DNA of 8,121 bases from Bacteroidota bacterium (GTDB lineage Bacteria; Bacteroidota; Ignavibacteria; Tepidaquicellales; Tepidaquicellaceae): the NCBI GenBank assembly GCA_023429265.1, contig JAEYVS010000072.1, forward strand, positions 1 through 8,121. Direction: 5' to 3'. Below are positions 6,625-8,121 of this stretch, in pieces. Both the position numbers and the translations under genes were made by a program. Position 1 is the stretch's first letter. Every line of letters starts with the position of its first letter. Below the pieces are notes generated by a model. That model saw nothing but the letters and a program-made list of their open reading frames with translations. It made no database searches and was not told the origin of the DNA.

Positions 6625-6655
6625 TTGCAATTTACGGTTATAGTAAGTAACTTTA
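6625..6655 (+). promoter_or_regulatory. Putative promoter for the two-gene T9SS cargo unit
   Basis: TTGCAA (6625-6630) is followed after 17 bases by TAACTT (6648-6653). The second box continues as TAACTTTA, seven of eight positions of the Bacteroidota TAnnTTTG box. It has the same spacing as the putative minus-strand promoter at 675-704. It lies between a terminator and the ATG at 6671, where a promoter is required. The start would fall only a few bases before the ATG, giving a very short leader. A further AT-rich TATATAA at 6654-6660 is an alternative. Confidence 0.3.
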
Positions 6656-6670
6656 TATAAATATAGTAGA

Positions 6671-7072
6671 ATGAAAAATAAATACATCTTATATATAATT
6701 ATCATTTTGGGGTTTATTCTTGGTGGCACTAAAGTTAATGCCGGCAACAACGAATTCCTCAATGCACAATTAGATGGATATGGTTCAGGGGTAACAGCAG
6801 GTAATGCAGATGATTACAGGCTTTACCAAAATTATCCAAATCCTTTTAATCCGGTCACAAAGATAAGTTATAAATTAAACAAAGAAGGTTTTGTCAACCT
6901 AAAAGTTTATAACTTAGTCGGTCAAGTGGTTGCTGATCTTGTCAGCAAAAATCAAGAGCCAGGCAGTTACAGTGTAATATTCGACGGGTCACAATTGACT
7001 ACGGGTATTTATCTGTATAAACTCCAGGTAAATGGATTTACTACAGTAAAAAGAATGACTTTAATTAAGTAA
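6671..7072 (+). CDS. Small secreted protein, almost only a T9SS type A sorting domain
   Basis: This encodes 133 residues. A lysine-rich start and a hydrophobic core (about 5-18) make a signal peptide, cut probably after VNA (about residue 24). Only about 24 polar residues (GNNEFLNAQLDGYGSGV and following) separate it from the sorting domain at about 49-133. That domain has all landmarks: QNYPNPFNPVTKISYKL (54-70), VNLKVYNLVGQVVADLV (75-91), PGSYSV, TTGIYLYKL and the terminal KRMTLIK. The usual LGREV is VGQVV here. In T9SS cargo this C-terminal domain is the export signal, normally cut off and replaced by a lipid anchor, so the released product would be a peptide of a few dozen residues. It could be a tiny secreted peptide, a cargo gene that lost its passenger, or a component that occupies the machinery. 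It lies 39 bases upstream of the next cargo gene. No function is assigned. Confidence 0.8.
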   Translation: MKNKYILYIIIILGFILGGTKVNAGNNEFLNAQLDGYGSGVTAGNADDYRLYQNYPNPFNPVTKISYKLNKEGFVNLKVYNLVGQVVADLVSKNQEPGSYSVIFDGSQLTTGIYLYKLQVNGFTTVKRMTLIK

Positions 7073-7111
7073 GTTATTTCTTCATTTCACATTATTATTT
7101 TGATACAAAAT

Positions 7112-8017
7112 ATGAACCAAAGGAAAACGTTTATAATTTTTGCAGTTCTGTGTATAATTTCAATCTTACCAAATTTTTCATTTTCTCAATCGACCATATA
7201 CGATGACTTTTCACTAAAAGCAATGCCCAACTGGGTTTGGGGCGGTATGATTGAAATGAAATACTCTCACGAAGAAGATAACCGTGAGAATGGTTTTGCA
7301 GAACTTTACAGCACTCAGGTAATTAAACCAGGTACTTACATTGGAAAAATCGCAAAGTACCAGGATTTTCATTTCACTGCGGGTAATTTCTTAAACCTGA
7401 TGCTTCAGGGAGTAAATAATGACTGTGTGGTTAAAATTGGAATCATTTATGATGTAAACAACGATAACAACTACGAAGAGGATAAAGATGTACTCCTCGT
7501 CACAAAGCCAATTTCATTGAATTTTGACGGCTGGAAAGAAGTTAAAATTAAATTGGATGAAGAAAACTTCTCGATTATTTCCAATAATCCGGTTGATCTT
7601 GCAATTACTGAAGAAGATGCATTTGGAATAAGATTGGACTATGAAGCCGGAAAGTCATTTAAAGAAGCTAAACTCGTCACAGGTATAGCTTTAGTTTCTG
7701 AAATTGAAAATAAAGAAAATCTTACTATAGGAAATTCCAATAGAAAGCCCGGAGAATCTTATTACAATGCCAAGAACTATCCTAATCCTTTTAATCCCAA
7801 CACAACAATTTCTTTTACACTTCCTGAGAGCAGTCACACTAATTTAACGGTATATGACAGGCTGGGACGTGAGGTACAGGTCTTAATAGATGAAAATTTA
7901 TCCTCAGGTACTCATTCTGTTGAATTTGTGGCTGAAAATCTACCGAGTGGAATTTACTTCTACAGGATCAAAACCTCATATGAAACGGAAGTGTTAAAAA
8001 TGATACTGGCGAAATAG
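7112..8017 (+). CDS. Secreted protein of unknown function with T9SS type A sorting domain
   Basis: This encodes 301 residues from the ATG at 7112 (MNQRKTF). The frame can be extended to a TTG at 7100, but the ATG gives a normal signal peptide start. The signal peptide covers about 1-25, cut near SFSQ. Residues about 28-197 form a beta-rich domain that I cannot assign. Strand-like stretches (FLNLMLQGV, CVVKIGIIYDV, WKEVKIKLD, AFGIRLDYE, VTGIALVSEI) recall a jelly-roll, as in some carbohydrate-binding modules, but no diagnostic motif is present. An acidic loop, DVNNDNNYEEDKD (114-126), resembles DxNxD calcium loops. A linker (about 198-218) leads to the sorting domain at about 219-301 (KNYPNPFNPNTTISFTLPES, VYDRLGREVQVLI, SGIYFYRI, LKMILAK). 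No catalytic motif is seen. It shares a transcript with the preceding small cargo gene, judging from the 39-base gap and the single terminator. Confidence 0.85.
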   Translation: MNQRKTFIIFAVLCIISILPNFSFSQSTIYDDFSLKAMPNWVWGGMIEMKYSHEEDNRENGFAELYSTQVIKPGTYIGKIAKYQDFHFTAGNFLNLMLQGVNNDCVVKIGIIYDVNNDNNYEEDKDVLLVTKPISLNFDGWKEVKIKLDEENFSIISNNPVDLAITEEDAFGIRLDYEAGKSFKEAKLVTGIALVSEIENKENLTIGNSNRKPGESYYNAKNYPNPFNPNTTISFTLPESSHTNLTVYDRLGREVQVLIDENLSSGTHSVEFVAENLPSGIYFYRIKTSYETEVLKMILAK

Positions 8018-8033
8018 AAATTAAAGTTTCAAT

Positions 8034-8072
8034 AAAAAACCCTGCTAATTTGCTGAATTAGCAGGGTTTTTT
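8034..8072. terminator. Strong, bidirectional-type terminator after the last T9SS cargo gene
   Basis: A perfect 17-bp stem pairs 8034-8050 with 8056-8072 around the 5-base loop TGCTG. The GC-rich part is CCCTGC/GCAGGG, with six A residues on one side (8034-8039) and six T residues on the other (8067-8072). It can therefore end transcription from either direction. It starts 16 bases after the stop at 8017. The remaining 49 bases of the window (8073-8121) show no feature I can support. Confidence 0.92.
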
Positions 8073-8121
8073 ATTATACCTTACCGATAGGACGGAGTTA
8101 TAAATAGTATACCCTACTCCC

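Noticed and set aside
8056..8121. Open frame on the minus strand entering from the right edge and ending at TAA in the terminator stem
   Set aside because: It has only about 20 codons with no recognisable motif, and its end would lie inside a strong terminator hairpin. A convergent gene beyond the edge is possible but cannot be supported here.

Overview
The window suggests an AT-rich member of the Bacteroidota/Chlorobi/Ignavibacteriota group. Ignavibacteria or a close relative is the best guess. The main clue is three consecutive secreted proteins that end in a type IX secretion (T9SS) type A sorting domain, with the NYPNPFNP...VYD.LGREV...SG.YFYR...K.M.L.K pattern. Most genes also lack a clear Shine-Dalgarno sequence, and two putative promoters resemble the Bacteroidota TAnnTTTG type. 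The lineage is inferred from these features; there is no rRNA or other marker gene here to prove it.

Left part (1-850). The window opens in the last 49 codons of an LptF/LptG-type permease of the LPS export machine. It converges, with only 9 bases between the stops, on a small minus-strand DUF3467 protein. The 350-base gap upstream of that gene (501-850) is not empty. On the minus strand it holds a plausible promoter, a perfect 8-bp hairpin, a second hairpin followed by seven U residues (an intrinsic terminator), and then about 80 more bases before the start codon. An arm of the first hairpin can pair with an arm of the terminator. This looks like an attenuated leader or a short RNA of about 90 nt. 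It is the least explained non-coding structure in the window.

Middle part (851-4163). Three plus-strand housekeeping genes are spaced 72 and 50 bases apart with no terminator between them: a PfkB-family sugar kinase, the recombination mediator RecO, and an HtrA/Deg periplasmic serine protease with two PDZ domains. A strong 15-bp terminator closes the group, so they may form one transcript.

Right part (4164-8121). Three plus-strand genes encode T9SS cargo. First is a 742-residue reprolysin-like zinc metalloprotease, which has its own terminator and is preceded by a perfect 13-bp AT-only inverted repeat. Next come a 133-residue protein that is almost nothing but signal peptide plus sorting domain, and a 301-residue protein with an unrecognised beta-rich domain. 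The last two lie 39 bases apart and share a 17-bp terminator. Each cargo would cross the inner membrane by Sec, pass the outer membrane through T9SS, and be anchored or released at the surface. The HtrA protease would act on the periplasmic side of the same envelope.

I found no tRNA, rRNA, CRISPR array, transposase or phage gene. Nothing here amounts to a clearly new multi-gene system. The best candidates for something undescribed are the leader upstream of the DUF3467 gene and the near passenger-less T9SS protein with its neighbour.
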